Position numbers and translations under genes: made by a program. Shown one piece after another: positions 1 through 7,380 of a stretch of 45,858 nt of DNA. Under the pieces are notes generated by a model, which saw nothing but the letters and a program-made list of their open reading frames with translations, searched no databases and had not been told where the DNA came from. Position 1 is the stretch's first letter, and each line of letters begins with the position of its first letter. Origin of the DNA: Bacteroidota bacterium (lineage in GTDB: Bacteria; Bacteroidota; Bacteroidia; Chitinophagales; Saprospiraceae); contig JAAEZH010000019.1 of NCBI GenBank assembly GCA_018222965.1, forward strand, positions 1 to 45,858, given 5' to 3'.

Positions 1-490
1 TTAAAAACTCCCCCCTTCTCCCCTTCTCTGTGTGAAATAAAAGTTGGTCGGTTAGTTTGTTTGCTGGTAAATCGCTAAAGCATACCTACTCATAACTCAT
101 TAAAAACTATTCCCTAAGAATTAAATGTACCAGCACCCAATCTTTGGAGCAAAACAGGAACTACATATTGGTGTCGCTCCCCTGGAGCTTACCATCAAAA
201 TCGCAAAAAATGCTACAAAGGTTTGGCTCCGCTGGAGCCTCCAGAGGAGGCACACCTATGTAACAAAAAATATCGGTTTCCCTTTAAGCGCCGTAGGTGC
301 GGCACCTGCTTTTGTCCCTAAATTTATGTGTCAATACAATTAAACCTTAAAAACTAAGAATTAAAAACTCCCCCCTTCTCCCCTTCTCTGTGTGAAATAA
401 AAGTTGGTCGGTTAGCTAGTTTGCTGGTAAATCGCTAAAGCATACCTACTCATAACTCATTAAAAATTATTCCCTAAGAATTAATAATTA
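1..490. repeat. Gene-free repeat region with a 124-bp direct repeat
   Basis: This stretch holds no convincing gene. Bases 1-124 and 361-484 are the same sequence with only a few substitutions (for example at 56-58 versus 416-418), so the repeat period is exactly 360 bp. The two copies bracket a separate multi-hairpin element at 122-340. The repeat is C-rich at its start and AT-rich at its end, where it carries a CTAAGAATTAA string. No promoter or protein signal was recognised. Confidence 0.85.
122..340 (+). repeat. Multi-hairpin interspersed repeat, copy 1
   Basis: The segment matches, in inverted orientation, 32371-32611 of the same window. It contains short stem-loops built on CTCC/GGAG arms, such as GGCTCCGCTGGAGCC near 226-240, and a GCGCCGTAGGTGCGGCAC hairpin near 289-306. 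Copy 1 lacks about 23 bp found in the middle of copy 2. That indel is not a multiple of three, so the open frame through copy 1 is not conserved and the element is treated as non-coding. It is bounded on both sides by CTAAGAATTAA, which also belongs to the surrounding 124-bp direct repeat. Confidence 0.8.
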
Positions 491-1915
491 TCACTTCCCT
501 TTCCCCTGAATGATCACCAGAACCGTATAGAACATGATCTTAAAGTCGAGCGCCAGGGACATGTTTTCAATGTAAAGAATATCAAATTTCAGGCGTTGCA
601 GCATTTCTCCCACATTCGAAGCATAGCCGTATTTGACTTGTCCCCAGGAAGTAATTCCGGGACGAACCTTTAGCAACTGTCGGTAATGCGGTGCTTCTTT
701 TACAATCTGATCGATAAAGAACTGTCGCTCGGGTCTTGGACCGACGATCGACATATCGCCAATCAGGACATTCCAGAATTGGGGAAGTTCATCCAGCCGC
801 CACTTACGCATCACAGCCCCCCAGGGAGTACAACGGGGATCATTGTCGTTGGATAACTGAGGGCCCGCATCTTCTGCATTCACATACATGGAGCGGAACT
901 TGAATATGGTAAAAGGCTGTCCGTTTAATCCAATGCGTTGCTGCCTGAAAAGGATAGGGCCATCCGACGAAAGTCGAACCCGGATCATAATGTAAATGAT
1001 CAACGGGGAAAGAATGACCAACATAAAAGCAGAGATTCCGATATCCATCAGGCGCTTTACCAGTCTTTGCCATTTGGGCATTAGCCCCTGCTCAATTTCG
1101 ATTAAAACAGCGCCGAAAACCGAAGTCATTTTTACGGTTCCGAGCATAATATCGTACATATCCGGGATGATCTTAACGAGTAATCTATCTCCAAAATCAA
1201 ACAGGGAATTCAGAATTTCCCGCAAGCGATTGTGCTCGGAAGTCTCTATGGCAATAATGACTTCTTCAATATTTTCTTCCTGAATAATGGTTTCAATTTC
1301 CGGGATGGAGCCCAGTTGAGGCAGAAATTCCTGCAGATTATTCCTGGCTTTTCCCTTGCCATTGGCATCGAGAAAACCGACAAACTCATATCCCAGGCGT
1401 TTCTTGCGGCTGTTGATCTCATCATACAGTTCCAGGGCATTCTGGTTTCCCCCAATTATCAGGGTCCTGAAACTTACCTTTCCGGCTTTAAGTCTTCGAC
1501 TGGCTCTGGTAAGCAGGATCATTCGCACCGTAGCGGTAAAGCCAAAATGCAATAAAAACAAGGTAAAAAAGGAGCCGTAATAGGTGGTGTAATCTCGTAC
1601 AAAGTCGTCGAGGATCAGGGTGAAAAACAGAAACAAGACCCCAAAGAAACTCAGAAACAAGGTACGGGTCAAAGTTGCCAGACGAGACAGGCGGTAAATG
1701 TCTTTGTACTTATCGAAAAGGGAATAAAAGAGAATCCAGCCTGCCGGAATAATGAGTACCCCGTAATAAAAGTTGACATCCTTCAGCATTTCCATGCTGA
1801 TCGGAGCACCTTCCAGGTATTTGCGGTAAGCAAAAAAACAAGTCCAGGACAACATGGCTGTGAGGAAATCAGCCAGCCGATAGACAAAGGTATCTCTCCG
1901 GCGACGCCTGGTCAT
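491..1915 (-). CDS. Polyprenyl-phosphate sugar-1-phosphate transferase (exopolysaccharide initiation)
   Basis: The product is an inner-membrane enzyme that transfers a hexose-1-phosphate from a nucleotide sugar to undecaprenyl phosphate, the first step of exopolysaccharide or O-unit assembly. The N-terminal half has several hydrophobic segments followed by a nucleotide-binding-like middle domain. The C-terminal third is a bacterial sugar transferase domain with the hallmarks KRLMDIG, FRQQRIG, FKFRSM, RKWRLDELPQFWNV and GDMSIVGPRPE. Length (474 aa) fits the WcaJ/PssY group. The frame stays open upstream and a TTG at 1969 would add 18 residues; the ATG at 1915 (MTRRRRR) is preferred because it places a basic stretch before the first membrane segment. 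No other capsule genes are visible nearby, so the polymer is unknown. Confidence 0.9.
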   Translation of the reverse strand: MTRRRRRDTFVYRLADFLTAMLSWTCFFAYRKYLEGAPISMEMLKDVNFYYGVLIIPAGWILFYSLFDKYKDIYRLSRLATLTRTLFLSFFGVLFLFFTLILDDFVRDYTTYYGSFFTLFLLHFGFTATVRMILLTRASRRLKAGKVSFRTLIIGGNQNALELYDEINSRKKRLGYEFVGFLDANGKGKARNNLQEFLPQLGSIPEIETIIQEENIEEVIIAIETSEHNRLREILNSLFDFGDRLLVKIIPDMYDIMLGTVKMTSVFGAVLIEIEQGLMPKWQRLVKRLMDIGISAFMLVILSPLIIYIMIRVRLSSDGPILFRQQRIGLNGQPFTIFKFRSMYVNAEDAGPQLSNDNDPRCTPWGAVMRKWRLDELPQFWNVLIGDMSIVGPRPERQFFIDQIVKEAPHYRQLLKVRPGITSWGQVKYGYASNVGEMLQRLKFDILYIENMSLALDFKIMFYTVLVIIQGKGK

Positions 1916-2015
1916 CCGGAAAAGGGCACTTGTGCTTTTGTGATTGCTACTGTCTTTTACCTGATTCAAAATCTGCTTATCGTCCGGTTCAAAAATGGAG
2001 TTGGCTGTAAGGTAA

Positions 2016-2042
2016 GCCTTTCGGCAAATATTTCCGAAAGGC
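2016..2042 (-). terminator. Hairpin after the lipoprotein gene
   Basis: A perfect 9-bp stem, GCCTTTCGG/CCGAAAGGC with a 9-nt loop, sits between the lipoprotein stop at 2066 and the sugar transferase start. There is no T-run after it on the minus strand, so it is only a possible terminator or attenuator. Confidence 0.35.
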
Positions 2043-2065
2043 CCAATTAGAGCCGGCTTTTGTAT

Positions 2066-2950
2066 TTATTGCTTTTGGTAAAGCAACTTCACATTATCAA
2101 TATAAATTTTGGCAGAATCCTGTGTAAACGCCCCATCTTGAAAGGGAAGCCCGGCAGTCAGGGCTATTCCGTATTCATCAAAGCCCGAAAGGACAACTTC
2201 CGATTCGAGGTTGTAATAAATCTTGCGCCATTCGTCATTGGCTCTAACGCCAAACTCAAAAGAACTACCAGTTGACCCACCCTGATATCCTACCAATCCG
2301 ATCAACACATTAACTTCTGTTTTGATGGTAATTTCCAGCCAGATCGGTGCTGCACCACCCAGCGGAAACAAAGAGTTCTCATCGGTGCTCACATCGATCA
2401 AAACATTGGAGGTGTCCAGAAGTATATAACCGGAGCGGTCTCCTTCAAAGACCTCTTCGGTCGTAACGTCTACAAAGGTGCCTTCGTTGCCATCCCGATC
2501 GACGGTGAAAATATTACCGCCTACTTCAAAGTCTTCGATAAATCCGATTTCCATCTCGTCCAGATAGCTCGTTTCGAGATTGACGGTATCGGTTTTGCCG
2601 GCTACCAAATCGACCGTTTGGGTCATCCGCTTGTAGAAGGGATAAACATTAAGTGAAAAGGTTTGGCCGTTCTGTTTCACCACCGGATCTACGACCAGAT
2701 CCAACGATCCCTCATTGAGTACTGGCACCAGAGAAGGCAGGGTAAATATTCCGAGGTATTCGCCCCCAACATATACCTGAGCGTTGGTAATGGCATCTTC
2801 CAAGCCCCCTTCTGCAACGAGGGGGTTATCTACGACCTCAATCGACTCCAGATAAATATAGGAGGCAATTTTTTCTTCCGGGTTGATGATGTCACAACTG
2901 CCGAGCAGCAGCAGGATCAGGACCGGACTAATGTGTTTTAAAAGCTTCAT
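2066..2950 (-). CDS. Hypothetical outer-membrane-type lipoprotein
   Basis: The product is a 294-aa protein with a lipoprotein signal peptide: a basic start, a hydrophobic run and the lipobox LLLGSC, giving a lipidated Cys at about residue 19. The mature part is rich in beta-strand-like, acidic sequence. Its last ~150 residues begin with a GFIEDFEVGG segment and end in KIYIDNVKLLYQ, a pattern common in carbohydrate-binding-like jelly-roll domains. No family was firmly recognised. It starts 15 bp downstream of the oxidoreductase stop and may be co-transcribed with it. A sugar-related surface role is only inferred. Confidence 0.75.
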   Translation of the reverse strand: MKLLKHISPVLILLLLGSCDIINPEEKIASYIYLESIEVVDNPLVAEGGLEDAITNAQVYVGGEYLGIFTLPSLVPVLNEGSLDLVVDPVVKQNGQTFSLNVYPFYKRMTQTVDLVAGKTDTVNLETSYLDEMEIGFIEDFEVGGNIFTVDRDGNEGTFVDVTTEEVFEGDRSGYILLDTSNVLIDVSTDENSLFPLGGAAPIWLEITIKTEVNVLIGLVGYQGGSTGSSFEFGVRANDEWRKIYYNLESEVVLSGFDEYGIALTAGLPFQDGAFTQDSAKIYIDNVKLLYQKQ

Positions 2951-2965
2951 AGCTGATCATTAAAA

Positions 2966-3964
2966 TTATAAATGCGTTTCCGCGTGTTTTTTTACCAGGG
3001 CATCAATTTGATGCGCCAGTTCCAGCGCCCGGTAACCGTCTTCCAGAGTTACCCGTACGGGGCTGTCTTTTTGTATCGCTTCCGCGAATGTTTCTAATTC
3101 CATTTTGATGGCATTAACCGGCTCAATTTCGGGCAGGTCAATGTGAATAAACTTATCCCCTTTTGGCGTGGGCAATTCCATGGAATTACCGTGTTCGGGT
3201 ATATCGGCCGCTTTGTCAAACAGGCGAACGACCTGAGCATTTTTTTCCAGAAAATCCAGACTGATGTATGCATCTCGCTGAAACAGCCGCAATTTCCGCA
3301 TCTGCTTCAGAGACATCCGACTGGCGGTGAGATTCACCACAGCTCCATTTTCAAATTCGATCCTTGCGTTGCAGATATCTGCCGTCTCACTCAGCAATGC
3401 CACCCCGCTCGCGCGTACATCCTTTACCGGACTCTTGATCAGATTCAGAATGATATCCAGATCATGGATCATCAAATCCAGCACCACCGATACATCCGTG
3501 CCCCGAGGATTGAAGTTGGCCAGGCGATGGGCTTCAATAAACATGGGATTGAGATCCAGATCGTCTACAGATAACAGGGCCGGATTAAAGCGCTCGACAT
3601 GACCTACCTGCACTTTCAACTTACGCTCCCGACTGATTGCCAGCAGTTCTGCCGCTTCCCGGACTGTATGGGTTACCGGCTTCTCCACAAACATGTGTTT
3701 ACCAGCTTCCAAAACCTGCTTGCCCATTTTGTGGTGCGTTGTTGTCGGTGTTACCACATCCACTACCTCTACTTCCTGCAACATAGCCTTCAGATCAGGA
3801 AAACGTTTGAGGCCGTGGTTTTGAACCACCAAATCTGCCTGTTGGTCGTCTGGATCACAAAAACCGACCAGATCGTAATGATCCGGCAACATCCCCAAAC
3901 ATTTAATATGGATTTTCCCCAGGTGACCTGCCCCCAAAACACCGATCTTGATTTTATCTGGCAT
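2966..3964 (-). CDS. Gfo/Idh/MocA family NAD(P)-dependent oxidoreductase
   Basis: The product is a cytoplasmic NAD(P)-dependent dehydrogenase of sugars, inositols or related compounds. The N-terminal Rossmann fold is clear from IGVLGAGHLGKIH (about residues 7-19), and the family motif VEKPVTHT (about 93-100) contains the conserved Lys of the EKP signature. The C-terminal alpha/beta domain follows, and total length (332 aa) is typical. The substrate cannot be read from sequence. The gene is preceded by a strong terminator of the upstream gene and followed closely by the lipoprotein gene, suggesting its own promoter in 3965-4039. Confidence 0.9.
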   Translation of the reverse strand: MPDKIKIGVLGAGHLGKIHIKCLGMLPDHYDLVGFCDPDDQQADLVVQNHGLKRFPDLKAMLQEVEVVDVVTPTTTHHKMGKQVLEAGKHMFVEKPVTHTVREAAELLAISRERKLKVQVGHVERFNPALLSVDDLDLNPMFIEAHRLANFNPRGTDVSVVLDLMIHDLDIILNLIKSPVKDVRASGVALLSETADICNARIEFENGAVVNLTASRMSLKQMRKLRLFQRDAYISLDFLEKNAQVVRLFDKAADIPEHGNSMELPTPKGDKFIHIDLPEIEPVNAIKMELETFAEAIQKDSPVRVTLEDGYRALELAHQIDALVKKHAETHL

Positions 3965-4039
3965 GACTCTTTTTTTAAAGTGTGGAGACCGTATCAGGAG
4001 GTTGGCTGAAGCGGTCTGTGATTTTTCAGCTACGAAGGT

Positions 4040-4075
4040 AAAAAAGCCGGACCATTCGAGAATGATCCGGCTTTT
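4040..4075 (-). terminator. Rho-independent terminator of the DUF4836-like gene
   Basis: A 10-bp perfect stem, AAAAGCCGGA/TCCGGCTTTT, continues after one mismatch into four more pairs around a CGAG loop. On the minus strand it is followed by a run of six T. It lies just downstream of the stop at 4124. Confidence 0.85.
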
Positions 4076-4123
4076 CTTATTCGGCGAAAGCCGTATAAAA
4101 GCTTTTGCTATTTCAATAGTTGA

Positions 4124-5998
4124 TTAAGATCGGGACTCTCCGCCCATCATATCCATTACCATGTCATTGACCAGATCCATGATCTGTTTGAGGGCATTGG
4201 TTTCATCATCTGCCATTTGCAGCGTGAAGGTAGTAGAAGCCGAATCTTTGATCTTGCTGGATGACGTAACCGATAAACTTTCGAAGTTCTGCTTTCCGAT
4301 ATTCAGGAATTCGCCGGGAGCACCACCAAAAGGCATACCGCTACTGGAAACCATGCTGATGGTATTCGGGATATCCCAGAAGAATCGGGAAGCACTTTTT
4401 TTCATTGCTTTACACTGATCCTTACTCATTCGACGGTCTTTTGGGAAACCATCTTCCAGCCTGCTGCCGATCAACTCGGTGTCATTGGTAAAAAACAGGA
4501 TATCGTCGTGCATGGCCAGGTAAAACGCACCGGGCACATCAGGAATCGAAATGCTGTAGTGATTCCCCAGGTTTTGTGCAAGTCCGGTAACTTCGAGGAG
4601 GCGAACCAGTTTCAGGATATTTTCTTCATTGCCGTAGCCTGCCATGAAATTGAACTCCGGGAAGAACTCTTTCACTTCTTTTTCTACTTCTGTCGCGTTG
4701 AAGTTTTCATCGTACTCGTAGGTCGTTACGGTCTTGGTAAATTCGCTCATACCGGTGAATGCGACTACCGCATCGCCTGAAAATAATTCATAGAGTGCTT
4801 CCTCGTCGATGACAATTCCAATGGCATCCAATCCGGCGGCAGCCATTTCGCCCATGCCCGGAAATGATTCCACCACAGGCATAAACATTTCTTTATAGCC
4901 TTCGAAAAGCCCTTCCACATCCAGGTTTACATGCAGGTAACCCAGCAATTCGCTGCCATCGATGTATTTAAACATCTTCTTGTTGTATCTGGATTTATAG
5001 GAATCTTTCCACCAATCCAGCATTTGCTCATTGCCGAAGATATCCATATCGATATTGATCTGTCCCGGATCAAAATTCATACCGGCATTCATATACATTC
5101 CGTCATACAAGCCAGTCAGGACCGAAGTCATGGATCCCATCATGCCCATGCCACCGTAGCCTCCACCTTCTTCGAGGAAAGGCAAAGCAGCATAATCCAT
5201 CCAGAAATTGAAATCGGAATCATTGGACTTCGCTTTCGCGAATTTCGAATTGGACTGGATGGATTTGTCAAAAGAACGCTCCAACAGCATTTTGGCCCAG
5301 GAAGCTGTCTCTTCCATTTGGCGACGATTCTGTTCAGAATAGTAGGCGTCATAATCAAATTCTTCCTCTTCAGGGGTATCGTCCATGAGCGTATCTTCAT
5401 CTTCTTCGATCATTTCCTCATCCTCTTCCATCTCATAATCCTCCCAGGATTCTTCTTCCATCGGAACTTCTTCTATTCCATAGCCCCAATAATCTTCTTT
5501 CAGGTCTGAACCGGCAATAATGAGGGTCCCATTATTCCATCCTATAGCCACATCGTTTTCAGGTTGGAAATAGGAATACCCATTTTGCTGTTCGAGTTTT
5601 AGGTTGTCGCCTCCCATCTGCTTAAAGAAATCTCCAAAAGCATCGGCATTGGAAAGGCTGATAGCTACCGCAAAATAAGTGGCGTCAGCGGTGAACTTGG
5701 AAAACACCCAGGCATCGCCCATATCATTGAGGCCAATACTCTGCGGATCGGCCATGGCATTGGTGATCTGTTCCCGGGCGGAAGGGGGTGCCATTTGGCC
5801 CATCTGCTCAATCAGCATCTGGTAAAAACCCATTTGCTGAAACTCCCGAAGGTTTACTTTTTCGTTGAGGTGTTCCGGATGAAAGCTGAAAGCCAGACTA
5901 ACATCGGAAGGAATGTGATCGACCGGTTTTTGAGCAAACAGCCCAAAACTCAGACAAATGAACAATAAGGGAAGCGTGCGCTTAATGAAGGTCATCAT
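4124..5998 (-). CDS. DUF4836-like secreted protein with an acidic insert
   Basis: A 624-aa protein with a Sec signal peptide (cleavage probably after GLFAQ, about residue 22). After it comes KPVDHIPSDVSLAFSF, an opening typical of the DUF4836 family of Bacteroidota periplasmic or surface proteins, whose function is unknown. Around residues 176-225 lies a strongly acidic, low-complexity stretch of mostly Glu, Asp and Tyr, followed by a Gly/Met-rich loop (GGGYGGMGMMG) near 277-287. The family assignment rests on overall pattern only. Two Met codons stand in tandem at the start, at 5998 and 5995. The neighbouring lipoprotein gene upstream is in the same direction, 187 bp away. Confidence 0.7.
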   Translation of the reverse strand: MMTFIKRTLPLLFICLSFGLFAQKPVDHIPSDVSLAFSFHPEHLNEKVNLREFQQMGFYQMLIEQMGQMAPPSAREQITNAMADPQSIGLNDMGDAWVFSKFTADATYFAVAISLSNADAFGDFFKQMGGDNLKLEQQNGYSYFQPENDVAIGWNNGTLIIAGSDLKEDYWGYGIEEVPMEEESWEDYEMEEDEEMIEEDEDTLMDDTPEEEEFDYDAYYSEQNRRQMEETASWAKMLLERSFDKSIQSNSKFAKAKSNDSDFNFWMDYAALPFLEEGGGYGGMGMMGSMTSVLTGLYDGMYMNAGMNFDPGQINIDMDIFGNEQMLDWWKDSYKSRYNKKMFKYIDGSELLGYLHVNLDVEGLFEGYKEMFMPVVESFPGMGEMAAAGLDAIGIVIDEEALYELFSGDAVVAFTGMSEFTKTVTTYEYDENFNATEVEKEVKEFFPEFNFMAGYGNEENILKLVRLLEVTGLAQNLGNHYSISIPDVPGAFYLAMHDDILFFTNDTELIGSRLEDGFPKDRRMSKDQCKAMKKSASRFFWDIPNTISMVSSSGMPFGGAPGEFLNIGKQNFESLSVTSSSKIKDSASTTFTLQMADDETNALKQIMDLVNDMVMDMMGGESRS

Positions 5999-6185
5999 CA
6001 GGTTCTTAAATTAGTTATGTATGGTTCTTTGTGATTTGCTGGTACGGACCACTCCGTGTCTGTATACCTGCCGGCAACAAAGGTACGATGCCAACGGGAA
6101 TACCAAAGGCTATCACAACAAGGTAAGTTGATCCCTTTAGAATAGTAAGTATTTTCTATGAATCCCCCGGAAATTTCTACCGGAT

Positions 6186-6863
6186 TTATTTGGAATGCAA
6201 AACTACGGAATTGGCAATGGTGCGCTCTCCCCGAATCATGGCTCCGATGGTGGATTCCATCATGACCGATTGTTTGTTGGGAGAGATCCGGGCATCGTCG
6301 TTTGTACATACCCGAATCGGACGGTCAAAGCGATAGATACTCACCATTTTGCCGGTATCCAGCATATACTGGTACATGCTCGGAATCTCATCAAAATCGA
6401 TTACCGTAAGCGGGTAGTTGAAATAGCGGCGAAAAGATTTGCCGGTATAGTCGAAGTTGTCAAGTTCGAGAATATCGAAAGGCGTTCGATTTAAGGTGTT
6501 GGCAACTTTATTAATGGCTTCATTAAGCACCTGAACATTGGAAAAGCGGCCCTTTACCTCAAAAATGAAATCGGTAAAGTTGCTATTGACTTCCACATTG
6601 CTCATCCCATCCATGGAGCGCAGCGCTGATCGCACCCGGCCAACTTCGTGCTCCATTTCCTCTACCGTCGGAATAGCATATCCCTGAAACTCACCCATTT
6701 TCAGGTAATTAGCCAAAGTGGATTTACTCTGACTCAGATTGATGGTTACTTTCAGGTCGCCTGAGCCATCAGCAGCCAGATTTACTTCTTCCAGGATCTC
6801 AAAGCAGCCGGTGAAACCGAAGGACGCTGTGATCAGTAAAACATATAAGACAAGCTTTTGCAT
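6186..6863 (-). CDS. Hypothetical lipoprotein
   Basis: A 225-aa protein with a lipoprotein signal peptide; the lipobox is FTGC, giving a lipidated Cys at about residue 20. The mature part starts with FEILEEVNLAADGSGDLKVTINLSQSKSTL, a charged beta-rich segment seen in Bacteroidota lipoproteins of unknown function. No catalytic motif is visible. It probably sits in the inner leaflet of the outer membrane or in the periplasm. It precedes the DUF4836-like gene on the same strand, so the two may act together. This is inferred from order only. Confidence 0.75.
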   Translation of the reverse strand: MQKLVLYVLLITASFGFTGCFEILEEVNLAADGSGDLKVTINLSQSKSTLANYLKMGEFQGYAIPTVEEMEHEVGRVRSALRSMDGMSNVEVNSNFTDFIFEVKGRFSNVQVLNEAINKVANTLNRTPFDILELDNFDYTGKSFRRYFNYPLTVIDFDEIPSMYQYMLDTGKMVSIYRFDRPIRVCTNDDARISPNKQSVMMESTIGAMIRGERTIANSVVLHSK

Positions 6864-6923
6864 TTCAATGGTAGTTTTTAGTAAAACGAATCTTCACCGG
6901 AAAATGTTACGCTGCAATATTGC

Positions 6924-7235
6924 TTATTTCCAGGCATCCGGATAAAACATCAGAAAGGCAACGAAAAGGGTGATTAATGCGATAATCACACTTGCCATAC
7001 GAATCGAATTGCGCAAATTCCCTACAAAGGTTTCGATCTTATCCCGGTGTTGCGGATATTTCGGCATGATCTCCTTCTCCATCTTTTCTTTATTAAAGAT
7101 GTGAGAAGCGCCAAATTCCACACGGTTTTTTATCAGTTCCTTGTAGGCTTTAAATACTTTGACGCGGAAGTAGACATTCCACACGAGCATCGCCAGCACA
7201 AGCGAACAAATAATGACAACTATAAGGACATACAT
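6924..7235 (-). CDS. Small two-helix membrane protein
   Basis: The product is 103 aa when started at the ATG at 7235 (MYVLIVV). A TTG at 7256 would add seven polar residues and is less likely. There are two hydrophobic helices, at about residues 2-20 and 80-97, separated by a ~55-residue charged loop rich in Lys and Glu that probably faces the cytoplasm. No family was recognised. It is divergent from the carboxypeptidase gene and upstream of the two lipoprotein-type genes on the same strand. Confidence 0.65.
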   Translation of the reverse strand: MYVLIVVIICSLVLAMLVWNVYFRVKVFKAYKELIKNRVEFGASHIFNKEKMEKEIMPKYPQHRDKIETFVGNLRNSIRMASVIIALITLFVAFLMFYPDAWK

Positions 7236-7380
7236 AGAATCAAATTGTTGCCGCAAAGATAGAAATTCGCAGATGGGCCTAAACCATCTTTTTTGAACCC
7301 CAACTAATATGGTTTGTTGATTAGATCGTTTGTACGTAAGTTCGCTGACATACTTCTCCTACACGACTAAAGACAATTCT

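Noticed and set aside
125-343. Open frame of 72 codons in the left repeat
   Set aside because: The sequence is copy 1 of an interspersed element; the second copy has a 23-bp indel with an in-frame stop, so the frame is not conserved.
4931-5509. Frame of 192 codons antisense to the DUF4836-like gene
   Set aside because: It mirrors the acidic insert, giving an artificial Phe/Ile/His-rich sequence with no family signal.
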